A model generated the notes under the pieces. The model saw nothing but the letters and a program-made list of their open reading frames with translations. It did no database searches and had not been told where the DNA came from. DNA of 14,619 nucleotides. Origin: Nonlabens sp. Lineage in GTDB: Bacteria > Bacteroidota > Bacteroidia > Flavobacteriales > Flavobacteriaceae. The position numbers and the translations under genes were made by a program. Shown in pieces: positions 1-6,297 of the stretch. Position 1 is the first letter of the stretch. Each line of letters starts with the position of its first letter. The stretch lies in contig JALZUY010000243.1 in the NCBI GenBank assembly GCA_023301395.1, positions 1 to 14,619 on the forward strand, in the 5' to 3' direction.

Positions 1-43
1 GATCAGAGAACTCTAGAAGATTTTGACCTTTAAAAATATCCAT
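1..43 (-). CDS. IS1595-family (ISXO2-like) transposase, N-terminal fragment cut by the window edge
   Basis: Read on the minus strand from ATG at 43-41, the first 14 codons are MDIFKGQNLLEFSD, then the window ends. From memory, this is the usual opening of the IS1595/ISXO2-like transposases common in Flavobacteriia, which continue with a zinc-ribbon and a DDE-type catalytic domain; those parts lie outside the window. The start codon sits in an AT-rich inverted repeat (ATAAATA, 4-nt loop, TATTTAT, 42-59), which could fold over the initiation site in the mRNA. The gene points away from the receptor gene at 83-1471, so positions from 44 to about 100 should be the transposon's own end. The assignment rests on 14 residues, so it is a good recognition but not proof. 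Confidence 0.62.
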   Translation of the reverse strand, partial: MDIFKGQNLLEFSD

Positions 44-100
44 AAATAGCTGTATTTATTGACATACAATATAAGCAATTAACTACTGACCTCTATAAAC
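1..100 (-). mobile_element. End of an IS1595-like insertion sequence interrupting the receptor gene
   Basis: This stretch holds the start of a transposase (43 to 1, minus) and a short AT-rich non-coding end. To its right, receptor-like coding sequence appears abruptly in the plus direction with no start codon of its own. The receptor frame is closed by TAA at 80-82, and receptor-like residues (TRFYDQSQ onward) are recognisable from about 104. The element-gene junction therefore lies between about 83 and 104. I could not identify the terminal inverted repeat or the target-site duplication, because the other end is outside the window. The right boundary given is approximate. Confidence 0.5.
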
Positions 101-1471
101 TTATTTACCTCAACGAGATTCTACGACCAGTCACAAGAAGCAGGTTTCAACTTTGACGGAAATACATTTGAAGGAGATACACAAGAACGTGAATGGAATG
201 CTCATGCTAGGCTGAATAATAAATGGAATGAAAATCTAAAATTTGAATATGAGTTTTACTACACAAACTATCTAGCCACGGAGCAATTAGTTAATGCAGC
301 AACAAGTGAAGTTTTCTCAGATAGTAATTTTGACCAGAGATTATTAAGACCTGAGATTAGAGGTGGTTACGCTTTCGCGAAAGCGGGAAAAATAACAGCC
401 GGAATAGGTCTACAATTTGATCAATTAGACCGCACATTCTTTGATGAAGTTGTCAATTTTAATTCTCAATACATCTATGCACAATGGGATGTGAATCCTA
501 CAGAAAAACTCAACATTATAGCCGGTGCACGCTACGATAATCACTCAGAGTACAGCGACCAATTGAGTCCAAAGCTGGCTGCTAGATATGAGATTAATGA
601 AAAAACAGCCCTAAAAGGCTCCGTAGGTTACGGCTTTAAAGCACCAGATTTTAGGCAATTATACTTTGATTTCACAAACAGCGCGGTAGGTTATACAGTT
701 CTAGGATATAATGTAGCCGTTGACAAGTTAGAACAGCTCCAGGCTCAAGGACAGATTCTAGATGTAGTCGTACCATTAAATCAGCTGGATGAACCGCTCA
801 AAGCCGAAAGTTCTATAGGTTACAATCTAGGGATAACTTATATGAAAGGAAAATGGAATAGTGAGGTTAATTTTTTCCGAAATGATTTTACGAACTTGAT
901 CGACACACGTATTATCGCTCGTAAAATTAATGGGCAAAATGTTTTTAGTTATGTCAATTTTGATGAGATATACACTCAAGGATTAGAGATCAACACTAAT
1001 TATAAAATGACTAAAAATTTAAGACTTAGTGCTGGATACCAGCTTTTATATGCCTTTGATAAATCAAAAGAACAACTCGTTGAAAACGGTGAAGTATTTG
1101 CGCGAGATGCGCAAAGTAACCAGACCGTGGCGGTGAACAAGTCAGAGTATTTTGGACTTGTAAACCGCTCACGGCACAACGGTAATTTAAAAATGTTTTA
1201 TGAAATCCCTGAATGGAATACTGATTTTAATATCCGGCTACTATGGCGGAGCAGGTATGCACTTTTTGACACCAATGGGAATGGACTTATAGATAGTTAT
1301 GATAGTAGTTTTATAGATGGCTATGTGACTTCTAATATAGCTGCCAGTAAAGAATTTTATAAAGATTTCAGATTACAAATAGGTGCAAATAACCTCCTAA
1401 ATTACAGAGATAACAACATTCCTAATCTACCAGGAATTCAAGGATTTATTAAACTCAACTATAACTTTTAA
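83..1471 (+). pseudogene. TonB-dependent outer-membrane heme-type receptor, 5' end lost
   Basis: The frame is open from 83 to the TAA at 1469-1471, about 460 codons, and holds only barrel sequence. Receptor-like residues before the GTG at 491 (for example TQEREWNAH, YEFYYTNYLATE, LLRPEIRGGY) show that GTG is not the true start. The signal peptide, TonB box and plug domain are absent. Landmarks include GFKAPDFRQLY (about 637-669), SPKLAARYE, NNLLNYRDN and a C-terminal FIKLNYNF ending in Phe, the outer-membrane beta-signal. The pattern matches flavobacterial heme receptors of the HmuR type, and the HmuY-like lipoprotein gene 13 nt downstream supports heme as substrate. The upstream neighbour is the end of an IS1595-like element, so the gene was most likely split by insertion. 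An in-frame AFAKA from the 16-bp palindrome at 370-385 lies in a probable periplasmic turn. The residual barrel alone should not transport. Confidence 0.8.
370..385. repeat. 16-bp palindrome CGCTTTCGCGAAAGCG, copy 1 (perfect)
   Basis: This is a perfect 16-bp palindrome within the receptor reading frame, read as Y-AFAKA-G. It falls between two predicted barrel strands (RPEIRGG and KITAGIGL), where a short turn is expected. The same motif or a one- or two-base variant recurs at 7599, 12365 and 13759. Confidence 0.85.
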
Positions 1472-1484
1472 ACAATTAATTATT

Positions 1485-2114
1485 ATGAAAACTATTAAAA
1501 CTTTACAAACTCTAGCAATAGCTATACTATTCATAGGCTTTACTTCCTGTGAATCTGATGATGACAATGGACCATCTAGAGATGCCGTAGAATCAAAACT
1601 AGTAGAAAATTTAGCTGCTCCACAAACTGGTGGCCAAGGTCAGCCAGTAGGTGGTGACTTTACGAAATTTGATTTCTCAACAGGAATGGAAACTACTAGT
1701 GAAACCGATTGGGACATAGCATTTAGAGGAACCACAATTGCAATAAACGGAGGAATAACAACTGGTACTACAGATGAACCAGTGCGCAATGGAAATGCAG
1801 CAGCAGCAATAACTACTGGAACATTTAATAGCGTTACTAATATTGAAGGACTCACCTTCACACAAGATGCTGACACTGCGTTTGCAGTACCAACGGGAAG
1901 TGACAACGGCTGGTATAACTATAATTTTGCGACTAATGTTGTATCTCCTATTCCTGGGAAAATTCTAATAATAAAAACTAGAGATGATAGATATGCAAAA
2001 ATTGAAATATTAAGTTATTATCTAAATCAGGACAGTTCTGATCCTGCAGGTGGACGTAATTATACATTCAATTACCGATACAATCCTAACGAAAACGAAA
2101 CCAGTTTTGAATAA
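1485..2114 (+). CDS. hmuY: HmuY-like heme-binding lipoprotein
   Basis: The 209-residue protein begins with a lipoprotein signal peptide (about residues 1-21) ending in FTSC, so Cys22 is the predicted lipidated residue, followed by an acidic ESDDD stretch. The body has the HmuY-type pattern: DWDIAFRGTTIAINGG (about 75-90), then a central Thr/Gly/Asn-rich part, then KILIIKTRDDRYAKIEILSYY (about 159-179). HmuY proteins sit on the outer membrane or are shed, capture heme and pass it to the HmuR receptor. The gene follows the truncated receptor by 13 nt, as in a heme-uptake operon with the order reversed. The protein contains no histidine and only one internal methionine (Met68), so it cannot use the two-His ligation known for Porphyromonas gingivalis HmuY. 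With the receptor gene broken upstream, its expression and use are uncertain. Confidence 0.75.
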   Translation: MKTIKTLQTLAIAILFIGFTSCESDDDNGPSRDAVESKLVENLAAPQTGGQGQPVGGDFTKFDFSTGMETTSETDWDIAFRGTTIAINGGITTGTTDEPVRNGNAAAAITTGTFNSVTNIEGLTFTQDADTAFAVPTGSDNGWYNYNFATNVVSPIPGKILIIKTRDDRYAKIEILSYYLNQDSSDPAGGRNYTFNYRYNPNENETSFE

Positions 2115-2137
2115 TATTTTTTGATTTGTTTGAGGTT

Positions 2138-2173
2138 AAAAGGCTCTTCTTTAAGATTTAGAGGAGTCTTTTA
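2138..2173 (+). terminator. Rho-independent terminator after the HmuY-like gene
   Basis: AAAGGCTCTTCT (2139-2150) pairs with AGAGGAGTCTTT (2160-2171) across a 9-nt loop, giving a 12-bp stem with two G-U pairs and a U-rich 3' side. It lies 24 nt after the stop codon at 2114 and before the Fur-like gene, so it should end the receptor/HmuY transcript. Confidence 0.75.
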
Positions 2174-2234
2174 ATTATCTCTACGACTAAGGTATTTTGA
2201 CAAATGAAATTAAATAATCGTAAGTAACAGTTAT

Positions 2235-2693
2235 ATGGCTTGTATAAGTAGTTTTAAGATCATCAAAGATAGATTCACTTCATTCCTCGATGAGAAAGGG
2301 TATCGTAAAACACCGGAACGATATGCTATTCTAGAAGAAATATATAACACAGATAAACATCTTGACATAGAAAACCTCTATAAGAAAATGATAAATAAAA
2401 ATTATCGTGTTAGCCGCGCTAAACTGTATAACACGATGGATATTTTATTAGAATCTCACTTAGTCCGTAAGCATCAATTTGGTGATAACGTAACACAGTA
2501 TGAGAAATCATTTTTTGATGGAAAACATGATCATATTATCTTAACAGATACTGGAGATGTATTAGAATTTAATGATCCACGTATTCAATAAATACAAAAA
2601 ACGATTGAAGATATTTTTGATGTAAAAATTGATGCGCACTCTTTATATTTTTATGCCATAAGTAATAAAAAATCAGATATAGAAGAACAATAA
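2235..2693 (+). pseudogene. Fur-family metalloregulator with a premature stop codon
   Basis: Translation from ATG 2235 gives 118 codons up to TAA at 2589-2591. After that stop the same frame continues for 33 more codons (IQKTIEDIFDVKIDAHSLYF and beyond) to TAA at 2691-2693. Together they make about 152 residues, the normal Fur length. The first part holds the winged helix (RKTPERYAILEEIY, then VSRAKLYNTMDILLESHLVRKHQFG). The start of the dimerisation and metal region follows, with KHDHIILTDTGDVLEF (about 97-112) and no CxxC zinc motif, as I recall for flavobacterial Fur proteins. The lost part includes the AHSLYFY strand, which carries a metal-site histidine. In relatives the stop position is usually a glutamate or similar codon, so a single G-to-T change (GAA to TAA) would explain it. 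The upstream heme genes suggest an iron-responsive role. Alternatives are a sequencing error, stop readthrough, or a functional DNA-binding fragment. Confidence 0.8.
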
Positions 2694-2736
2694 TTTAATA
2701 ATAAAAGTTTACACATTTAAACGGGTAAATATTTAT

Positions 2737-2770
2737 TTTGTCGTTTTTTTTAAAGCGTGCCTATAAAATT
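2737..2770 (+). promoter_or_regulatory. Candidate promoter for the paired surface-protein genes
   Basis: The 148-nt gap between the Fur remnant and the next gene holds a TTTG (2737-2740) and, 21 nt later, TATAAAATT (2762-2770). This resembles the Bacteroidota -33/-7 arrangement (TTTG, about 19 nt, TAnnTTTG), but the -7 element is imperfect. The rest of the gap is AT-rich, and I see no hairpin or coding sequence in it. The leader to the ATG at 2842 would be about 65-70 nt. Confidence 0.35.
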
Positions 2771-2841
2771 ACTTTATCATTATTATATTATTAGTAGATT
2801 TCGAATTATTATTTGATATAAGTCATATTAATCGCTAATTA

Positions 2842-3963
2842 ATGAGAATAAACCTACGTATAAATTCTTTAAACATAAAGCTAGTTTTAGCTAGTACATT
2901 GTTTTTTATAATAAATTTTAATGCGATTTCTCAAATTGGTATTGGCACCTCTACACCAAATGAAAGCTCTGCACTAGACATAAAAAGTAACACATCGGGT
3001 ATATTAATACCGCGAATTTCATTAACAAGCACCACAGACACAAACACTATAGACGGATTAGAAGAGGTCAGTTTACTTTTATATAATACCGCAACTATTA
3101 ATGATGTTACACCTGGATTCTATTATTGGGTCGGATCCAAGTGGTTAAAAATAAGCAACATAGACACAGGAGACTGGAGTTTAACAGGTAATTCTAATAT
3201 TAGTCAAAACACTATTTTTTTAGGCACCTTACTTCCTAACCAAGATATTATTTTTAAAACAAATAATGTAAATCGCATGGTTCTTAATTCTAGACAAGGT
3301 CAATTAATAGTAGGAGAGAATATTATAGGATCGTCAGATAATGCTTTGTTAAAGATATCTAGTGATGTAGAAGTCGGAGGTGGATCTGTTCATTTTGATG
3401 GTGGTATTGAAAATATAGAATTAAGAAGTCAGTCCCAGGATTGGGTTTTGGCTAGTTTTAATAAGGTACAAACCTCAGATTCGTATTTTATGTTTTCTAG
3501 AAGTGACAATACTTTTGAAGACCCTCCATTTCTTATTTCTGAGGATAATTTTATTGCTATCGGAGGAGGTGATACTAATCCTAAGGATATCTTACATGTG
3601 GTAAAAGATAAAAACCTAACAACTACAATACGAATAGATAACGACGAATCAAGATCATCAATAACTCCTCATACTTCATTACGACTATATGATGGAGATC
3701 AATTAAAAGGATCTTTTCAACACAATAACTCTACAAATATATTGGAGATTGGACATCCTGAAACAACAGGCATTGTAGAATTAATTAGCAACAGTATTAA
3801 AACAATGACATTAGAAAAAAACAGCTCCGTAACAATTCAAAGTTTAATGAACATTAAACCTGGACCTATACCTTTAAACCCAATTGAAGGTGATGTTTAC
3901 TATGACATAACAGATCAAAAATTAAGAGTTTATAATGGTTCTATTTGGAATGATTTAAATTAA
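2842..3963 (+). CDS. Secreted surface-type protein of the flavobacterial 'GIGT..P' kind, paralogue A
   Basis: The 373-residue protein has an N-terminal signal peptide (basic start, hydrophobic core about 13-27, likely cleavage near S30-Q31). It is followed directly by QIGIGTSTPNESSALDIKS, the opening found in many Flavobacteriaceae surface and tail-fibre-like proteins. Next come LLLYNTATINDVTPGFYYW (about 79-97), a central beta-rich part with ILHVVKDKN and TTIRIDND, and LRLYDGDQLKGSFQHNN. The C-terminus EGDVYYDITDQKLRVYNGSI...WNDLN resembles the trimerising ends of phage tail fibres. No catalytic motif, lipobox or type IX secretion sorting domain is visible. The next gene starts 6 nt downstream and encodes a close paralogue, so the two are probably co-transcribed. 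A structural, fibre or adhesin-like role is inference; the function is unknown. Confidence 0.7.
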   Translation: MRINLRINSLNIKLVLASTLFFIINFNAISQIGIGTSTPNESSALDIKSNTSGILIPRISLTSTTDTNTIDGLEEVSLLLYNTATINDVTPGFYYWVGSKWLKISNIDTGDWSLTGNSNISQNTIFLGTLLPNQDIIFKTNNVNRMVLNSRQGQLIVGENIIGSSDNALLKISSDVEVGGGSVHFDGGIENIELRSQSQDWVLASFNKVQTSDSYFMFSRSDNTFEDPPFLISEDNFIAIGGGDTNPKDILHVVKDKNLTTTIRIDNDESRSSITPHTSLRLYDGDQLKGSFQHNNSTNILEIGHPETTGIVELISNSIKTMTLEKNSSVTIQSLMNIKPGPIPLNPIEGDVYYDITDQKLRVYNGSIWNDLN

Positions 3964-3969
3964 AACATA

Positions 3970-5067
3970 ATGAAAAGATACATCCCTACATATACTTTAG
4001 TTTTAACTTGTCTGATTTTTATAACAATAAATTTTCAAGCAATCTCTCAAGTTGGAATTGGTACTATTATCCCTAATGAAAGTTCGATTTTAGATATAAC
4101 CAGTGAAACATCAGGAATATTAATACCTAGAGTGTCATTATCGAGCACTACTGATGTTACCTCTGTCAATGGAACTGAAGAGGTGAGTTTACTTTTATAT
4201 AATACCTCTACAATAAGCGATGTTACACCTGGGTTTTATTATTGGAATGGAACTAAATGGGTACGTTTAATTGATGAACCCGTTGACTGGAGTACATCTG
4301 GTAATTCTAATATTGATCCTACTAAGTTTTTTGGCACCACTACAAATCAAGATATTATTTTTAAAACAAATAATATAAACCGTATGACTCTTAACTCTCC
4401 AGAAGGACAATTAACAATAGGAGAAAATATAGGTGGATCATCTACAAACGATTTATTAAAGGTAAGTAGCGATATAGAAATAGGAGGTGGTATAGATTAT
4501 TTTGATGGAGATTTTGAAAGCATGCTCTTAAGAGGACAATCAGAAGATTGGTTCATAGCTGTAGCAAACAGTCCAACACTAGCCGAATCTAATTTTTCGA
4601 TTTTCAATAAAAGCAGCTCTATTACAGAACCTCCGTTTCTTATTTCACAAAGGAATTTAGTCGCTGTAGGAGGAGATGATGACTCTCCAAATGATATCTT
4701 ACACGTTGTGAAAGATCAAAATGCCACAACTGCAATACGAATAGATAATGACGATTCCAGCACTTCAAGAATTCATACAGCATTACGTCTCTATGATGGA
4801 AGTAATATGAAAGGTATCTTCCAACACAATAATGTTACAAATACTCTACAGATCGGACATCCTGCAGAAAGAGGTGTTGTTGAATTAATTAGTGGAGGAA
4901 ACAAAGCAATGACTTTGGAAAACAATAGTTCTGTAACAATAGAGAAATCAATAAATATTAAACCAGGAACTGCACCTGCACTTCCTAACGAAGGAGATGT
5001 TTATTATGATGCCAGCGCTCATAAATTAAGATTATATGATGGTAGTAATTGGGTGGATTTGAATTAA
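3970..5067 (+). CDS. Secreted surface-type protein of the flavobacterial 'GIGT..P' kind, paralogue B
   Basis: This 365-residue protein matches paralogue A along its whole length, by eye at well over half of positions. Shared blocks include VGIGT..PNESS, GILIPR.SL, EEVSLLLYNT, DVTPGFYYW, QDIIFKTNN, PPFLIS, DILHVVKD, FQHNN, NSSVTI, EGDVYYD and a final DLN. The signal peptide spans about residues 1-26 (NFQAIS, then QVGIG). Differences concentrate in the middle (about 170-215) and in linkers, while both termini are well conserved, as expected if the ends drive export and assembly and the centre diverges. It lies 6 nt after gene A, with no promoter room between them. Downstream, after 55 nt of AT-rich sequence without a clear terminator, comes a decayed IS30-type transposase. 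The role is unknown. Homo- or hetero-oligomeric surface fibres are a plausible inference from the tail-fibre-like C-terminus. Confidence 0.7.
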   Translation: MKRYIPTYTLVLTCLIFITINFQAISQVGIGTIIPNESSILDITSETSGILIPRVSLSSTTDVTSVNGTEEVSLLLYNTSTISDVTPGFYYWNGTKWVRLIDEPVDWSTSGNSNIDPTKFFGTTTNQDIIFKTNNINRMTLNSPEGQLTIGENIGGSSTNDLLKVSSDIEIGGGIDYFDGDFESMLLRGQSEDWFIAVANSPTLAESNFSIFNKSSSITEPPFLISQRNLVAVGGDDDSPNDILHVVKDQNATTAIRIDNDDSSTSRIHTALRLYDGSNMKGIFQHNNVTNTLQIGHPAERGVVELISGGNKAMTLENNSSVTIEKSINIKPGTAPALPNEGDVYYDASAHKLRLYDGSNWVDLN

Positions 5068-5122
5068 CTAGAACAAAGTCTATCTCAGTCAAAATTTAAA
5101 AAGTAATCACATATATAAAATT

Positions 5123-5760
5123 ATAGAAAGCCAAAGCAGATCTTGTTAACAAAGCAAATGAAGAGACGCATCGCAGGACTTATGATACATGAGAAATGGA
5201 GTCTAGAGCTGATTGCCAAGCGATTATCAAAAGAATCTGAAAACATGTGTTAGCCATGAGACCATCTATAAATTGATATGGATGACAAAACATAGTTACC
5301 ACAGAGATCATTCGGATTATAAGAATCTCTATAAACATTTGCGTCACACTCGTCGCAGACAAAAACGTAATAATGTAAAAGATCGACGTGGAGTAATTAA
5401 GCGCAGAATAGGCATAGATAAACGCCCCGAAGTTGTTGAAACACGTTCGCGAATAGGTGGTATAGAGGTTGACCTTATGATGGGAAGCAACCATTAATTA
5501 GCGCTATTGGTTATGACAGATAGAACGACTCTAGTAACGATGATAGAAAAATTGAAGAGTAAGAGTGCTGAAAAGGTTTACGGAAAGATGAGTAGAAAAC
5601 TCACCAATTTCAACGCTTGCTGGATTAAAACTATCACTTTTGATAATGGTAAATAGTTTGCCCAACATCATAAAATAGCTAAAGATTTAAAAGTAAAAAC
5701 CTATTTTACAAGACCGTATACCTCTCAGAACAAATGAACTGTCGAAATTAGAGAGTTAAT
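5123..5760 (+). pseudogene. IS30-family transposase remnant, multiply disrupted
   Basis: Protein similarity begins at about 5123 (KPKQILLTKQMKRRIAGLM, then EKWSLELIAKRLSKES), so the N-terminal HTH domain is missing. Around 5241-5248 the frame shifts by one base into CVSHETIYKLIW and on through LYKHLRHTRRRQKR and the GIEVD motif, the first catalytic Asp. This frame is then cut by TAA 5495-5497, TAG 5654-5656 and TGA 5735-5737, yet homology continues across them: LALLVMTDRTTLVTMIEKLK, ITFDNGK (second Asp) and TVEIR (catalytic Glu). Removing these lesions restores a canonical IS30 DDE order. Recognisable sequence fades by about 5760. I found no intact terminal inverted repeats. The element is inactive and has been decaying for some time, unlike the apparently intact start of the IS1595-like element at the left edge. 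Confidence 0.85.
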
Positions 5761-5886
5761 CGTTGCAAGAATTATCGCTTGCATCACAATTTAAATTTAT
5801 TAAGTATTTTTCAAGTTTAAGACTTGTCAAATTATTATTTGTTCCTAGAGACACTTTTATAAGAGACTTAAAACTCAACATAGAAA
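5761..5886. other. AT-rich non-coding gap between the IS30 remnant and tRNA-fMet
   Basis: No gene is visible. Two short inverted repeats occur: TGCAAG/CTTGCA around 5764-5784 and CAAGT/ACTTG around 5814-5828. They may be remnants of the transposon end or weak hairpins, and neither has a clear T-tract. The stretch abuts the terminator that serves the tRNA. Confidence 0.4.
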
Positions 5887-5916
5887 AAAAGCCGATTCAG
5901 AAATGAATCGGCTTTT
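5884..5916 (-). terminator. Strong rho-independent terminator downstream of tRNA-fMet
   Basis: A perfect 13-bp stem (5887-5899 with 5904-5916; core GCCGATTCA/TGAATCGGC) closes a 4-nt loop. On the minus strand it is followed by a run of seven T (5890-5884). It lies 6 nt beyond the tRNA 3' end and would end transcripts coming leftwards from the tRNA, including any read-through from the efflux operon. The A-run on its left and T-run on its right could also let it work on plus-strand transcripts. Confidence 0.9.
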
Positions 5917-5922
5917 ACTTAG

Positions 5923-5995
<73 letters not shown>

Positions 5996-6068
5996 ATATA
6001 TAAAACTTAAGTCACTTGTTTTTCAACTTCAGTGCATTACTCTGACAACTTCCAGTTTTAATGGGCTG

Positions 6069-6100
6069 CAAATATACATTGGTTTTAATGTTTACACAAG
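6069..6100 (-). promoter_or_regulatory. Promoter of tRNA-fMet
   Basis: On the minus strand TATATTTG (6076-6069) matches the Bacteroidota -7 consensus TAnnTTTG exactly. A TTG (6099-6097) sits 20 nt upstream, at the -33 position. Transcription would start near 6062, giving a leader of about 65 nt before the tRNA. The site lies in the gap after the CPXCG gene. I see no terminator between that gene and the tRNA. Confidence 0.7.
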
Positions 6101-6117
6101 ATAAAAATAATAATAAT

Positions 6118-6297
6118 CTACTGTCCTATTTCTCTTGCCTCAAACACAGTCATTTCGCCTTCTTCAAATCCTACTTGTAACTCGATAGGATTGCAACATA
6201 CCTCGCAATCTTCTACATAAGTTTGTGAATAAGCTGGATCGAGCAACATAGAAATCTCCTGCCAGCAATGTGGACACATAAAGAAGTGCTCTATCAT
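6118..6297 (-). CDS. CPXCG motif-containing small cysteine-rich (zinc-ribbon) protein
   Basis: The minus-strand frame from ATG 6297 to TAG 6118 encodes 59 residues: MIEHFFMCPHCWQEISMLLD, then a middle with VEDCEVCCNPIEL and an acidic end (VGFEEGEMTVFEAREIGQ). The two Cys pairs (C8/C11 and C31/C34, with C35 adjacent) and the length match the small CPXCG family, a predicted one-zinc ribbon of unknown function in the cytosol. Its ATG overlaps the stop of the upstream TolC-like gene as ATGA, which points to translational coupling and makes it the last cistron of the efflux operon. The start is fixed by this overlap. A structural or regulatory zinc-binding role is inference. Confidence 0.85.
   Translation of the reverse strand: MIEHFFMCPHCWQEISMLLDPAYSQTYVEDCEVCCNPIELQVGFEEGEMTVFEAREIGQ

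Noticed and set aside
491..1471. GTG at 491 as the true start of the receptor gene
   Set aside because: Receptor-like sequence continues in the same frame without a stop for about 400 nt upstream, so 491 is internal.
1640..1906. Minus-strand open frames across the HmuY-like gene
   Set aside because: They are antisense to a recognised lipoprotein gene, have low-complexity composition, and show no domain or start signal.
2115..2234. A small gene or riboswitch between the HmuY-like gene and the Fur-like gene
   Set aside because: Apart from the terminator hairpin, the 120 nt hold no start with a plausible frame and no conserved aptamer pattern that I recognise.
5180..5494. Minus-strand open frame of 104 codons across the IS30 remnant
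   Set aside because: The opposite strand carries clear transposase homology, and the antisense product has no recognisable features.
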